Counted from the first letter of the stretch, positions 14,003-31,262 are shown. The stretch: 64,000 nucleotides of DNA from Tubulanus polymorphus (GCF_964204645.1 NC_134026.1:31836245-31900244), one strand, 5' to 3'. A program made the numbers and translations. Notes: generated by a model from the letters alone, not told the origin.

Positions 14003-14181
14003 ACCGTACGGTGCTGCCTCTATGCTCATCGGTAGCGGGATTTTCATACACTAACGTCAGTCAACTCTGGCAAGCAAGGGTTACGGAGTACAAGTGGACA
14101 GCACGACGATTGCCAGAGTTGACTTCAGTTAGTGTATGGAAATCCCGCTAACGATGAGCATAGCGGCAGCACCATACGGTC
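14003..14181. mobile_element. Hairpin (foldback MITE-like) element, copy 1
   Basis: About 179 bp, with arms of about 71 nt that are nearly perfect reverse complements (outer end ACCGTACGGTGCTGCC, inner end GTCAACTCTGGCAA) around a loop of about 36 nt. No coding capacity. Confidence 0.75.
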
Positions 14182-16000
14182 GGCACACCCCTGTAAATCC
14201 TCTATTCAGCATCAGTACCACTCTGGATCAGTATCAGTAATTACCAGGTTCGAACCCGGGACACCCCTGTACATCCTCTATTCAGCATCAGTACCACTCT
14301 GAATCAGTGCCAGTAATTACTGGGTTCTAACCCCGGACACCCCCGTACATCCTCTATTCAGCATCAGGGCAACTCTGGATCAGTATCAGTAATTACTGGG
14401 TTCGAGCCCAGGACACACCTGTACATCCTCTATTCAGCATCAGGACCACTCTGGATCAGTATCAGTAATTACTGGGTTTGAACCCTGGATACCCCTGTAC
14501 ATCCTCTATTCAGCATCAGGACAACTCTGGATCAGTATCAGTAATTACTGGGTTTGAACCCTGGATACCCCTGTACATCCTCTATTCAGCATCAGTACCA
14601 CTCTGAATCAGTGCCAGTAATTACTGGGTTCTAACCCGGGACACCCCTGTACATCCTCTATTCAGCATCAGGACAACTCTGGATCAGTATCAGTAATTAC
14701 TGGGTTTGAACCCTGGATACCCCTGTACATCCTCTATTCAGCATCAGTACAACTTGGACCACTACTGGATTCGAACCCGGGACACCCCTGTACATCATCT
14801 AATCAGCATCAGGACCACTCTGATTCACTATCAGTAATTGCTTTTGTTAAGATATTAACATTTCACCGTACGGTGCTGCCTCTATGCTCATCGTTAGCGG
14901 GATTTTCATACACTATCGTTTGTCAACTCTGGCAAGCAAGGGTAACGGAGTATAACTGGACAGCACGACGATTGCCAGAGTTGACTTCAGTTAGTGTATG
15001 GAAATCCCGCTAACGATGAGCATAGTGGCAGCACCGTACGGTCGAGACACCCCTGTACATCCTCTATCAGTACCACTCTAAATCAGTATCAGTAATTACC
15101 AGGTTCGAACCCGGGACACCCTGCTTATTAGTTATTGATTTTAAATTCCGGTAGATGGCGCATGCGAAACATAGTTCATTCTTAAACTTTGCTATCGTCA
15201 ATTCAATCATTTTGACAGTTCAGCGAAATTCCGATAGATGGCGAATTTATCGTCATGGCTCGAAACCGAGATACCCCGTACATCCTCTATTCAGCATCAG
15301 GACCACTCTGGATCAGTGTCAGTAATTACTGGGCTCGAACCCGCGACACCCCTGTACATCCTCTATTCAGCATCAGGACCACTCTGAATCAGTATCAGTG
15401 ATTACTGGGTTAAAACCCCGGACAACCCTGTACATCCTCTATTCAGCATCAGGACCACTCTGAATCAGTATCATTAATTACTGGGTTCGAGCCCAGGACA
15501 CACCTGTACATCCTCTATTCAGCATCAGGACCACTCTGGATCAGTGTCAGTAATTACTGGGTTAAAACCCGGGAGAACCCTGTACATCCTCTATTCAGCA
15601 TCAGGACCACTCTGGATCAGTGTCAGTAATTACTGGGTTAAAACCCGGGAGAACCCTGTACATCCTCTATTCAGCATCAGGACCACTCTGAATCAGTATC
15701 AGTGATTACTGGGTTCGAGCCCAGGACACACCTGTACATCCTCTATTCAGCATCAGGACCACTCTGGATCAGCATCAGTAATTACTGGGTTCGAGCCCAG
15801 GACACCCCTGTACATCCTCTATTCAGCATCAGGACCACTCTGGATCAGTGTCAGTAATTACTGGGTTCGAACCCGGGACACCCCCGTACATCATCTAATC
15901 AGCATCGGGACCACTCTGAATCAGTATCAGTAATTACAGGGTTTGAACCCGGGACACCCCTGTACATCCTCTATTCAGCATCAGGACCACTCTGAATCTG
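14180..16000. repeat. 76-bp satellite with tRNA T-arm-like motif
   Basis: Many tandem units of about 76 bp. Each carries CATCCTCTATTCAGCATCAG and GGGTTCGAACCCGGGACA. The second motif fits the Pol III B-box consensus (GGTTCRANNCC), which suggests derivation from a tRNA-related SINE. The array is interrupted by a hairpin element at 14865-15042 and a unique segment at about 15125-15280. Confidence 0.85.
14865..15042. mobile_element. Hairpin (foldback MITE-like) element, copy 2
   Basis: Same structure and nearly the same length as the copy at 14003, placed inside the 76-bp satellite. The outer ACCGTACGGT palindrome is kept at both ends. Confidence 0.75.
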
Positions 16001-16299
16001 AGGGCACTAGTTTAGTGTAAGCTTTTACCAGTAGGGGGAGCTAATGAAGATACATTGACAATGAAAACAAAGATTGATTTTGAAATATTTTATTGAATGG
16101 AAATTTATGAGAAGAATTTACACATGAGTTTATGAACATACACAACACATAGGGAGTGAGAGAGCAGCGCCATCTATCTGCTGCCGCCGCTGTTAGCTCC
16201 TCCCATCAGTACGATCAATACACGATTGATTGACACATTTACATTCATTATTATTTACATTAATAATTAACAATCAGCAGAAACTAAACAATAGAACAA

Positions 16300-16725
16300 T
16301 AGGGTTGATACTTCACTAGATACACGGTGTATCAACAGGTTGATACTTCACTAGATACACGGTGTATCAACAGGTTGATACTTCGCTAGATACACGGTGT
16401 ATCAACAGGTTGATACTTCACTAGATACACGGTGTATCAACAGGTTGATACTTCACTAGATACACGGTGTATCAACAGGTTGATACTTCACTAGATACAC
16501 AGTGTATCAACAGGTTGATACTTCACTAGATACACCGTGTATCAACAGGTCAGGTGTATCAACAGGTTGATACTTCACTAGATACACCGTGTATCAACAG
16601 GTTGATACTTCACTAAATACACGGTGTATCAACAGGTTGATACTTCACTAGATACACCGTGTATCAACAGGTCAGGTGTATCAATAGGGTTGATACTTCA
16701 CTAGATACACGGCGTATCAATTTGA
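16300..16725. repeat. ~35-bp satellite with hairpin-forming unit
   Basis: About 11 copies. Each unit contains GTTGATAC and, 15 bp later, GTATCAAC, so each can fold into a hairpin with an 8-bp stem. Lies in the GRK 3' region. Confidence 0.9.
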
Positions 16726-17139
16726 AACTTTGATTTTTCATAAACAAAGACAAAAATGTTAAAACTTTATTAACACAATTGCAAGACTATTCTACTCTGA
16801 GACTATTCTACTCTGAGACTATTCTCATTCTACTCCTGGATAGAAATCTAAACACATACAACAGGAAGATCAAATATTTCAAAATACGAGTTGGAAGGCG
16901 TTTAACAGCGTTCTCAATAGGTGGCTCTGTAGGTTTCCACCTATTTACATTTTTAGCCTCGAGAGAAAAAATATAGAATAAACAAATACAAAAATAGCAA
17001 GTAGTTAAATCATGTATAAATAATATATCACAGTAAATAATACACTAATACCTAAAAGACTGATCAGGGGTAAATATATGAGTTATATCTAAATAGGGTT
17101 TAATCCCCTGACCATATTACAGGTTTAATCCCAATAGTA

Positions 17140-17482
17140 ACCTCTGAACGTATCAGGGGTATCGACCTCTGAACGTATCGAGGGTATCGACCTCAGAACG
17201 TATCGAGGGTATCGACCTCAGAACGTATCGGGGGTATCGACCCCTGAACGTATCGGGGGTATCGACCCCTGAACGTATCGGGGGTATCGACCCCTGAACG
17301 TATCGGGGGTATCGACCCCTGAACGTATCGGGGGTATCGACCCCTGAACGTATCGGGGTATCGACCTCAGAACGTATCGGGGGTATCGACCTCAGAACGT
17401 ATCGGGGGTATCGACCCCTGAACGTATCGGGGGTATCAACCCCTGAACGTATCGGGGGTATCGACCCCTGAACGTATCGTTG
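17140..17482. repeat. ~25-bp satellite with hairpin-forming unit
   Basis: About 13 copies of GAACGTATCGGGGGTATCGA plus CCCCT. Each unit holds the palindrome GGGGTATCGACCCC. Confidence 0.9.
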
Positions 17483-18464
17483 ACCTTAATTCTCTAATAC
17501 TACGTACAATATAGTCATAAGTCACTTCTCTAAAAACTCATCTTGTTGAGTTTACAACAGAACTCGATGTTTTACTTAACAACCCATAAAGAGTTTAATT
17601 TAACTCCCATTGAGTTTAATTTAACTCCCATTGAGTTTTACTTCTCTTCGATAAAATCCATTTTTTGTACAAAATTTATTTGCTGTCATTACAATAATTA
17701 AACATCCATTACTATAGCAACCATTACTATAGCAACTAATTTACACAATAATTAATGTTTTTTTAAAAATATACATAATAACAATGGTTATCGTGTAAGT
17801 CACTAGATGGCGGTACTGGTCATAGTCGTCATTTTGAAATGCGATTGAAAACCTGCATCAAACAAGAGGAGGAAACAAACATGTGACACATTCTCTTATC
17901 CTTAATGTGACCTCATTATCGTTATCTTATTTACATACCCCTCCCCGTCTAGCCCCTCCCCCTCCCCCTCCCTGTCTAGACCCTCCCTAGAACCTAAGTG
18001 AATCTAAAGCCCACTCCTCACAGAATCTAACAATGTCTATCTCTTATATACTGAAGACCGTGATTCAAATGCAAAGAAATGCTTTAAAAATAACGTACAT
18101 AGAAACAGTATCCATGACAACAATTATTGGAGTGCGAGTGTGGCTACGCTCGTATGACTAGTGTTTAATCTGACCACAAGGGGGAGATCATCAACCTTTT
18201 AACAATAGGTGGAGTCAGTGGTGCCACCACCCAGTGTAATTTATGTACAAAGATGTTGAAATGGTTAAATTGACTGATTGACTCGTTATTGACTGATTGA
18301 CTGACATGAATTAATTATATAATAAATATTTATGCAAGTAGAAAAATATGGAAACAGTTAAAGACTTTTTAAACTCACTGTCCTGTGGAGCCATCTATTG
18401 ACTGTTTGTAACATAAGTCCAACACAGCTGCCACCAGCCACGTACCTCTGTAAAACTAGTCCCC

Positions 18465-18848
18465 GCGACACTCGCATGTGTTACCAGTCCGTGAGACACT
18501 CACATGTGTTACCAGTCCCCGCGACACTCGCATGTGTTACCAGTCCGTGAGACACTCACATGTGTTACCAGTCCCCACGAGACACTCGCATGTGTTACCA
18601 GTCCGTGAGACACTCACATGTGTTACCAGTCCCCGCGACACTCGCATGTGTTACCAGTCCGTGAGACACTCGCATGTGTTACCAGTCCCCACGAGACACT
18701 CGCATGTGTTACCAGTCCCCACGAGACACTCGCATGTGTTACCAGTCCCCGCGAGACACTCACATGTGTTACCAGTCCTTGCGAGACACTCGCATGTGTT
18801 ACCAGTCGACACTCTCGCATGTGTTACCAGTCCCCGCGAGACACTGAT
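18465..18848. repeat. ~30-bp satellite in the GRK 3' region
   Basis: About 13 copies with core CACTCGCATGTGTTACCAGT and a variable CCCCGCGAGA or CCGTGAGA part. Open frames on both strands here are repeat artefacts. The region between arrays (16042-18460) holds no gene I can see; part may be GRK 3'UTR. Confidence 0.9.
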
Positions 18849-18964
18849 GGTTTTGTATTAGTTTTTAAATCACAGAACAGTGCGAACAATTCCTTCATAA
18901 TAAATGCATCTGTTGACATTGTTATGTAAGTTACCAAGGGCAACACGAGCCCTGTGAATTAGTA

Positions 18965-23676
<4,712 letters not shown>

Positions 23677-23820
23677 GTAGACGATCAGCGGGGCTATGAG
23701 ATAAATGTGAGATGTATTTACTCAGTGATTTTACAGGAGGTGATCAGTCTCAGGGTGTGACCGTGTACTCAACATACAATATGGCTGCCGTTTACTGATT
23801 GGTTGTGACGTCACGATCAT
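23677..23820 (-). promoter_or_regulatory. GRK promoter region with palindromic CRE
   Basis: A perfect TGACGTCA lies at 23806-23813, 130 bp upstream of the GRK start codon. An inverted CCAAT (ATTGG) precedes it at about 23798. The segment 23677-23800 is presumably 5'UTR and core promoter. The transcription start is inferred, not seen. Confidence 0.45.
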
Positions 23821-24599
23821 CAGCCGCTAGTACTGATGCTGCTGCAGCAACTACTAACAGTATCTATCATCATCCGAAACATTCATCCTAATAACTCCGT
23901 CATTTCCCTTACTAATAGAAGAATAATCGGTGACCAGTATACCCGTAAAATTCAGAAGGGTCTCAGCTTCAGAATTTCTTATATTTTCTACTTTTTTTTA
24001 TCCTTAATTAATTATTTCGTCTAATCATATGAAAATTTAACCATCAAGGACCAATTTTAGATAAAAGTCTTGATAATTGTATTCTCGTGCGTGACGGATT
24101 TTGCAGGGTCCTTGTAGACCCTCGACGAGGGGTGAAACAAAATTAGTTTTGAAATTCCGCTCCAGAGGGCGCCATCTCCTGGGCACGTTTTTTCCTCCAA
24201 ATGATTGGAGTGTAATAAATATTCGTATTCTAATAATTCAAAAGAAAATATTTCCACTAAAACTTTAGTTTATTTACATATTCATATATACAATATTCTC
24301 ATCAAACAAAGTGAAATTAGATTCTATAATTCATTTATAAAACATTTCAATAAAGTGCAGGAGGTGACAATAAACAATTAACTTCAGCAGATTCAAGTAT
24401 AACTGATTATCAATCTGTTGCCTGGATTGTACGCCTCAATACTCCCTAACCTAGACACCAGCCTCACGTAGCTCACAGAGTCTGAACCCTCTTAGTCTGG
24501 ACACTAAGCCTCACGTAACGCATTCTATAATTGCATAATCTTCAGAACTTCACCTGAAACATTTTTAAATCGACAATGAACTACAGCAGGGGTACAGCC

Positions 24600-24695
24600 T
24601 GAATGAGGGACGGTGCAGGTTACAGGCTGCAGGTCTGAAGAATGGTGCAGGTTACAGGCTGCAGGTCTGAAGAATGGTGCAGGTTACAGGCTGCA
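24600..24695. repeat. 32-bp tandem repeat downstream of RAB28
   Basis: Three copies with core GGTGCAGGTTACAGGCTGCA just past the RAB28 stop, probably in its 3'UTR. The 23830-24600 segment otherwise shows no gene; a 66-codon minus ORF at 24057-24257 has no support. Confidence 0.8.
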
Positions 24696-24737
24696 GATTG
24701 ATAGATCTGTATAAAATCAGGGCAGGAAGAGTTCGAA

Positions 24738-26895
24738 CTACTGCAGTGAACAAAGTGAACTTTTCGTTTGATTTTGTGTCGATTGAGATTTTGATTCACT
24801 ATTGCTATACTGCACTATATCAGCTTTCACAACCGTCTGATGCTGTTCCAGTTCAGGCTTCGATAATTTAATTCCTAGAATGTCTGCAGCTAATTTTTGA
24901 AAACAAACATTCACCTGAAATTAAAAAACATTTCAGAATGGAAGAGACAGGAAGAAATTAGCTTGTTATTATTATAATGAATTGAGAGATTTATGTACTT
25001 ACAGAATCACCAGTTTTTGCCGAGACAAAGTGACTTGATAAACCATTCTCTTGTGCAAATTTCTCATGTTTATCTAATTTAACTGTCCTCATATGTTCCA
25101 AATCAACTGTAAATACATTTACATCTCATTAGAAATAGAGTCTGTCAGGCCTCAGTGGACGGGCTGTCCACTCAGGGGACGGGCTGTCCTCTCAGGGGAC
25201 GGGCTGTCCACTCAATGGATGGGCTGTCCACTCAGTGGATGGGCTGTCCACTCAGTGGATGGGCTGTCCACTCAATGGATGGGCTGTCCTCTCAGTGGAT
25301 GGGCTGTCCTCTCAGTGGATGGGCTGTCCTCTCAGTGGATGGGCTGTCCACTCAGTGGATGGGCTGTCCACTCAATGGATGGGCTGTCCTCTCGGTGGAT
25401 GGGCTTTCCTCTCAGTGGATGGGCTGTCCACTCAATGGATGGGCTGTCCTCTCGGTGGATGGGCTGTCCACTCAGTGGATGGGCTGTCCTCTCAGTGGAT
25501 GGGCTGTCCTCTCAGTGGATGGGCTGTTGCCCAGAATAAACATTTTAAGTTACCTTTATTTCCGATTAATGCTATTTGTGGTAATTTTGGTTGATCAATG
25601 AATATTTTCTTTACACTTGACAACCAATCCTCACAATTTTCAAAACTTGAGAAATTAGTGATATCATAGACTAGTAAAACACCCTGTAAATAATAGATAT
25701 AACACTGTCAGTTAGTGATGATGATGACATATACCAGTAGAGGGTGCTAATTACTCACATGTGCACCATAGATATAATTATCGATCATTTTACCGCCGAG
25801 AGTTTGACCTCCGATATCCCAAACCTGTATTGCTACATTTACTTCTCCTTAAAAACAACAATCAAATATATTTACTTGTAGTAGGAGTAAATCAGACAGC
25901 GGGTGTAAATCGGACAGTAGTAGGAGTAAATCAGACAGCGGGTGTAAATCAGACAGTAGTAGGAGTTAATCGGACAGCGGGTGTAAATCGGATAGCGGGT
26001 GTAAATCAGACAGTAGTAGGAGTAAATCGGACAGCGGGTGTAAATCAGACAGTAGTAGGAGTTAATCGGACAGCGGGTGTAAATCGGATAGCGGGTGTAA
26101 ATCAGACAGTAGTAGGAGTAAATCGGACAGCGGGTGTAAATCGGACAGTAGTAGGAGTAAATCAGACAGCGGGTGTAAATCAGACAGTAGTAGGAGTTAA
26201 TCGGACAGCGGGTGTAAATCGGATAGCGGGTGTAAATCAGACAGTAGTAGGAGTAAATCGGACAGCGGGTGTAAATCAGACAGTAGTAGGAGTTAATCGG
26301 ACAGCGGGTGTAAATCGGATAGCGGGTGTAAATCAGACAGTAGTAGGAGTAAATCGGACAGCGGGTGTAAATCGGACAGTAGTAGGAGTAAATCAGACAG
26401 CGGGTGTAAATCAGACAGTAGTAGGAGTTAATCGGACAGCGGGTGTAAATCGGATAGCGGGTGTAAATCAGACAGTAGTAGGAGTAAATCAAAGTGCAGT
26501 AGGTTATTAACATTAAACGGTACCTGGAAGTGTGATCCTCTTCAAGAAGAAATCTAAACCAACTGTTTGTTTATATTGTTTACCAAATTGTTTCTGCGAA
26601 TATTGAGTTGCTAAAGATGTCTGAAATGGATAACATCATTCTGCGCTTTATACAACACCGAGGAGGGAGGAATCAGTTTGGGGGCAAGAGGGCAGCAGCC
26701 ACAGTGGGGAGCCGAAACTGTGAGTGTGAGTGATGATGGCTGCCCGTTTAGGCGATTGATCTTGTAGGATGACTTTTGAATTATAGAAGAATGAACATGA
26801 ACTTGAAACCGACTTTTTACCTTTCCTGAAGCTCCATCACCGAGAATCACAAATTTCAACTGTTTATCGCGAGATTCCTCCTCAGAATCAGACAT
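24738..26895 (-). CDS. RAB28: Ras-related small GTPase Rab28
   Basis: Rab28 is a divergent Rab GTPase of cilia and endosomes (BBSome-linked traffic, photoreceptor outer segments). Exons: 26821-26895, 26524-26620, 25759-25847, 25554-25683, 25003-25106, 24738-24914. They join to 223 residues (human 221). The start MSDSEEES is diagnostic of Rab28. P-loop GDGASGKT is residues 19-26, switch I Thr44 is in QTVGLDF, WDIGGQ at 67-72 has the catalytic Gln72, NKVD is 129-132 and the SAK motif follows. The protein ends in CSLQ, a CaaX box as in Rab28 and unlike the CC/CXC ends of most Rabs, so farnesylation is expected. The start is ATG at 26895; the upstream in-frame codon at 26901 is GTG and is rejected. 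Introns 3 and 4 are almost wholly minisatellite. Confidence 0.97.
25150..25528. repeat. 20-bp minisatellite, RAB28 intron 4
   Basis: About 19 units of GGGCTGTCCACTCAGTGGAT with CA/CT and A/G variants. Because 20 is not a multiple of three, all plus frames stay open; this is not coding. Confidence 0.95.
25872..26495. repeat. Minisatellite with higher-order pattern, RAB28 intron 2
   Basis: 18-bp and 21-bp words (GGTGTAAATCAGACAG and AGTAGGAGTAAATCGG variants) are combined into a longer block that itself repeats several times. The array begins 25 bp from the acceptor of the exon starting at 25847. Confidence 0.9.
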
Positions 26896-26990
26896 TATCA
26901 CTGTTTATTTCTAGGATTCATTACATCTCAGTGTTTGTTGATGTGTAGTTTAGTCGTGACGTCATCATTAACTGTTGACTCTTTCAAATT
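26896..26990 (-). promoter_or_regulatory. RAB28 promoter region with palindromic CRE
   Basis: A perfect TGACGTCA palindrome lies at 26957-26964, 62 bp upstream of the RAB28 ATG, where core-promoter CRE/ATF sites usually sit in animal housekeeping genes. No TATA box is seen. Confidence 0.45.
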
Positions 26991-28149
26991 AACATTTTTG
27001 CTAAATTTTTATCATTTCTTATTTCACTCACTGTTTCTATTTTTATGATTGAAAGAACCAATAAACTGTTTAACTGAATAATGAATTTAGAAAAGATTTT
27101 GGTAGGTTTTATACCGCATGTGGAATACAAAAGGAAGGCTCCAACAATTTCTAAAGGCCTGTAGTTTATATGGGTTAAACCAATCTAGACTGGTTGCCTG
27201 TTCCAGTAACCAGTCTAAATCCAATCCAGGTCTTTTACCTAAGAGGCAATTTAGCCCTAACTGGACCCTCGCCAAATAGATATATTAATAATAATTTAAT
27301 TAATGATTACCATCGCATATTACAAGCACTTGTCGGCCTTCGGAGAATCCGCGAGTCCTCACTTCCGGTGTGGAGTCGTGACCCGCCATATTGAAATTTG
27401 GTAAGTCTTGGAATTTTTCCAGTTTTTTATCCTCGAATTATATCTATGTCTTAAGTTAACAGTTCGGTATAAACCCCGGAGATGCAGGCGATAAACACCG
27501 TCTATAAAACTGACCTGAGACCCGCCGCCAAACTTATATTCTAAGTCGTTTTTGAAGTAGGTCACGTGTGTCGTCACGGTTCGGTGAGCCGCAGTGCAGC
27601 AGCGCCCGCCTGGGAGAAATTATCCCAGTTATCCTACAATTATTCAAACACACTTAGAACAAACTGTTGAATTAGTTACATGTGACCCTAGTAGTTGGTG
27701 AAAACTACTTACTATGCGAATGAACCTGCTTTTTTAGTGACATTGTTGTTGGGAGCGAGAAGTTTACAGCCGCCAGTTGTGATGAATGAACTAAAACATT
27801 GTTATTACTGTTTAAAGATTATATTGTGGTGAATATTACTAGTAATAATTACAGTCACCTCCTTTTCTTATTGTTACAGATACAAACAGCAGATTTCATC
27901 AATCGATCCTTCCTTCAACTGTCAGTTCGAATCAGTTAAAAACAACAATATGAACCACTGCCTCCCGTCACTGGCTGTAACTAGGCTGAGATCTATTAAT
28001 CATCTTTTAGAAAAGGCGTGTCTCTCTTTCGATCAATCGTGTAACTGATATCTGTGAATAGTCTACAATCAACAAATACCACATTCAAATCCAATATTCT
28101 TTATTTCAGGTATAATTCCTGTTTACTGTGGTATGAAATAAGATTGAGT

Positions 28150-28440
28150 CAAGAGCAACACAGTAGGAGCATCAGAGGAGGAGTATCGTAGGAGCAGCAG
28201 GAGTATCATAGGAGCAGCTGGAGTATCATAGGAGCAGCTGGAGTATCGTAGGAGCAGCAGGAGTATCATAGGAGCAGCTGGAGTATCATAAGAGCAGCTG
28301 GAGTATCGTAGGAGCAGCTGGAGTATCGTAGGAGCAGCAGGAGTATCATAGGAGCAGCAGGAGTATCGTAGGAGCAGCAGGAGTATCGTAGGAGCAGCAG
28401 GAGTATCGTAGGAGCAGCAGGAGTATCGTAGGAGCAGCTG
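28150..28440. repeat. 20-bp minisatellite at the edge of the inverted repeat
   Basis: About 14 units of GAGTATCGTAGGAGCAGCAG. The preceding intergenic stretch 26990-28140 shows no gene, only the small GACTGGTT hairpin near 27186. Confidence 0.9.
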
Positions 28441-28496
28441 AATGAATCACAGAAGAGATAAGATAAGTAGTTCTAGAATTATGTCTTCATTCATAC

Positions 28497-29278
28497 CACT
28501 TGGAGGAGTTGAAGATATTCAGGATCAGAATTCAGTTTATTTCCAAATAGACTAAAACAAAATGTCGAATGATTATAACGGTTATTGAATTTGTCTCCAG
28601 CGAGTATCTGTATCCATCTTCAGCTCACTTCACACACAGCTGTAGATCAGAGTTCCTTACAGCGACCACTGAATCAACCTAATCATTACAACTGAAATAA
28701 TGATAACACATTCTATATGAATACATATGAAGCACATCTGAAACCAAAGTGATAGAAAACGAGAAAGTTGTAAAATGTTTTCTGACGCAGTTTGATTTGT
28801 GTCAGATTGTAACTGTAGAAGTTTCACTCTTTGTTTCAGTCTAATAGAGATATAACTGATGTACATGTAACACTGACTGTGTAACACTGCAGTCATTTAT
28901 TCACTTATTCCTCCTCAGTTTGAAGAATGTTTGTTCTCTCATCTTCATTAGCGATAAGAATCATTCTCATCGTGTAACTACAACATCGTAACATTTCTAC
29001 TTATTCAATCATGGAGGGAATGAGTTGTATGAGGTTTGGGTATGTAATGGGGCAGGGTATGGTGTAGTTGACCGTTAGGGTAGGATATGATAATGTGATG
29101 AGGTAAGGTCGGTTGGATGATTCAGGGTTGTTTGATGTGGTTGGATTCGATGATCAGTTTAATATAGAACTGTTTGGGGGTAAGTGATGTATGCGGTAGT
29201 GTACGGTGTGTATGTTCGCAGGGTGTATGATAACGGATTGAAAGGTTGCTGGTAGAGGGCGGTACAGTAGCGTCCTCA
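28497..29278 (+). repeat. Large inverted repeat, left arm (outer part)
   Basis: This segment is the near-identical reverse complement of 33215-33980. Matching landmarks include GGAGGAGTTGAA, GTCGAATGATTATAACGG, TTACAGCGACCACTGAATCA and GGTTGCTGGTAGAGGGCGGT. By eye the identity is well above 90% over most of the arm, with scattered indels. No transposase or other protein gene is seen in it. Confidence 0.9.
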
Positions 29279-29984
29279 CTCACCAGAGCTCGGGTTGCTT
29301 CCTGCTGAAGCTCACGTCTACACAAACGTTGATCACAACTTTATTCTTGTGTTGGACCCTCGGTAAGGGAAACCAGTGATGCCAGTCACAATGAGGTGAA
29401 CATGTTTTACTGTTGGCGAATATCCTTCAATAAACGTCGATAAAGGATAAGTTGATGTCAGCAGCGGAGAATGCTGAGTTCCAGATCGGGAAAACATCAT
29501 CACAGGAAATCATTGTATTTGTCTGAGTTCGTCCACAGGTCAAGGATCAAGGTCTGATCATGTGACCTGTCTGCCCACACGGCAATCCACCCACTCTCCA
29601 CCCGCCCGACCCTTGGCAGTGACCTGTTCGCCCGGCAGTGGTCTAAAGCCTAGCCTACATCGACACAGCGATTAGAGACCACACAGTTGCCGGACGGTTT
29701 TCGGTTGTTGCATGGCATGAGAGCAACTGGCTGGATACAATCAGCGTGAGCTAGCTTACGACTGGTTAGCGTCCATCTATCTCCAGTTCCACCCAGTCGC
29801 TCATGTTCTACTTTTGAGCAACTAGTTGTACTCAGTTGCTGTCATATCCGTCGATGTGAGCTCTCCATAATCAACAACACATGGTTGCAACTGACTAAAA
29901 CAAAGCAATGAGTCACATGACTCGAGATGCCCTGAGAATATTTGGTAGATGACATATCTCAGTTGCTGTCGATGTACGCGCTAC

Positions 29985-31015
29985 GGACCTAGCGACCGGC
30001 ATGAGCCACACAGTTGCTGGTTTTCATTAGATGGGTACTCACTCACTAGCGACCGGCATGAGCCACGCAGTTGCTGGTTTTCATTAGATGGGTACTCACT
30101 CACTAGCGACTGGCATGAGCCACGCAGTTGCTGGTTTTCATTAGATGGGTACTCGCTCACTGGCGACCGGCATGAGCCACGCAGTTGCTGGTTTTCATTA
30201 GATGGGTACTCACTCACTAGCGACCGCCATGAGTCACACAGTTGCTGGTTTTCATTAATGAGTACTCACTCACTAGCGACTGACATGAGCCACGCAGTTG
30301 CTGGTTTTCATTAGATGGGTACTCGCTCACTAGCGACCGGCATGAGCCACACAGTTGCTGGTTTTCATTAATGGGTACTCACTCACTAGCGACTGACATG
30401 AGCCACGCAGTTGCTGGTTTTCATTAGATGGGTACTCACTCACTAGCGACCGCCATGAGTCACACAGTTGCTGGTTTTCATTAATGGGTACTCACTCACT
30501 AGCGACTGACATGAGCCACGCAGTTGCTGGTTTTCATTAGATGGGTACTCACTAGCGACCGGCATGAGCCACGCAGTTGCTGGTTTTCATTAGATGGGTA
30601 CTCACTAGCGACTGACATGAGCCACGCAGTTGCTGGTTTTCATTAGATGGGTACTCGCTCACTAGCGACTGCCATGAGTCACACAGTTGCTGGTTTTCAT
30701 TAGATGGGTACTCGCTCACTAGCGACCGGCATGAGCCACGCAGTTGCTGGTTTTCATTAGATGGGTACTCGCTCACTAGCGACCGGCATGAGCCACGCAG
30801 TTGCTGGTTTTCATTAGATGGGTACTCACTCACTAGCGACCGGCATGAGCCACGCAGTTGCTGGTTTTCATTAGATGGGTACTCACTCACTAGCGGCCGG
30901 CATGAGCCACGCAATTGCTGGTTTTCATTAGATGGGTACTCACTCACTAGCGGCCGACATTAGCCACGCAATTGCTGGTTTTCATTAGATGGGTACTCGC
31001 TCACTAGCGACTAGT
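29985..31015. repeat. 57-bp satellite inserted in the inverted-repeat left arm
   Basis: About 18 copies of a unit near 57 bp with core GTTGCTGGTTTTCATTAGAT, diverging by a few bases and some short indels. Diverged relatives of the motif CAGTTGCTG occur just upstream (29690-29960). Open frames across it on both strands are repeat artefacts. Confidence 0.9.
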
Positions 31016-31086
31016 TATAGACCTATGAAGGAAGTTTGATCAGTGTTTGTGAGTTTCAGTGAAAGGCAACAAGACCCTGGCGAGTG

Positions 31087-31262
31087 AGGATGTGTAGTAT
31101 TGATGTTGGTATGGTATGTGTAAGGTAGGGGGCGGTGTGTGTAGAGTTTTAAGGATAGAGTAAGGTACAGTTAGAGGAATTTGAAAGTGTAAGTTTGGGT
31201 AATGCGGGGTCAGGATGTTTGGTGTTGTTGAGGTGAGGGTGAATTCAGTAGAATTTATCCAT
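31087..31262 (+). repeat. Large inverted repeat, left arm (inner part)
   Basis: This is the reverse complement of about 33060-33235 (landmarks GGTATGGTATGTGTAAGGTA, GGTCAGGATGTTTGGTGTTG). In the right arm it is joined directly to the outer part. Here it is separated from it by about 1.8 kb carrying a 57-bp satellite. Confidence 0.85.

Larger units (their letters stand above)
13541..16042 (+). repeat. ARHGAP19 3' flank block, copy A of a dispersed duplication
   Basis: The block contains the end of the ARHGAP19 transcript, a CAG-rich stretch, two hairpin elements and a 76-bp satellite. It matches 36284-37729 in the same orientation at both ends: GAGTGTTCAATAGAGGGCGC at the left and CTAGTTTAGTGTAAGCTTTT at the right. 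Copy A has more satellite units. Confidence 0.9.

Noticed and set aside
14180-16000. tRNA genes
   Set aside because: Only a T-arm-like motif is present. There is no A box, acceptor stem or anticodon arm that folds.
25093-25601. Long open frames in three plus frames in RAB28 intron 4
   Set aside because: They are translations of a 20-bp tandem repeat, lie in an intron with intact splice sites, and show no codon bias or homology.
25761-26513. 249-codon plus and 213-codon minus open frames
   Set aside because: Both read the same tandem array in RAB28 intron 2; simple repeat without stops, not proteins.
26899-26901. Upstream GTG as the RAB28 start
   Set aside because: ATG at 26895 gives the conserved MSDSEEE start; nuclear animal genes rarely use GTG.
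29949-30947. Repetitive open frames and a CRISPR-like look of the 57-bp array
   Set aside because: The units abut directly without unique spacers, and the DNA is eukaryotic; it is a satellite.
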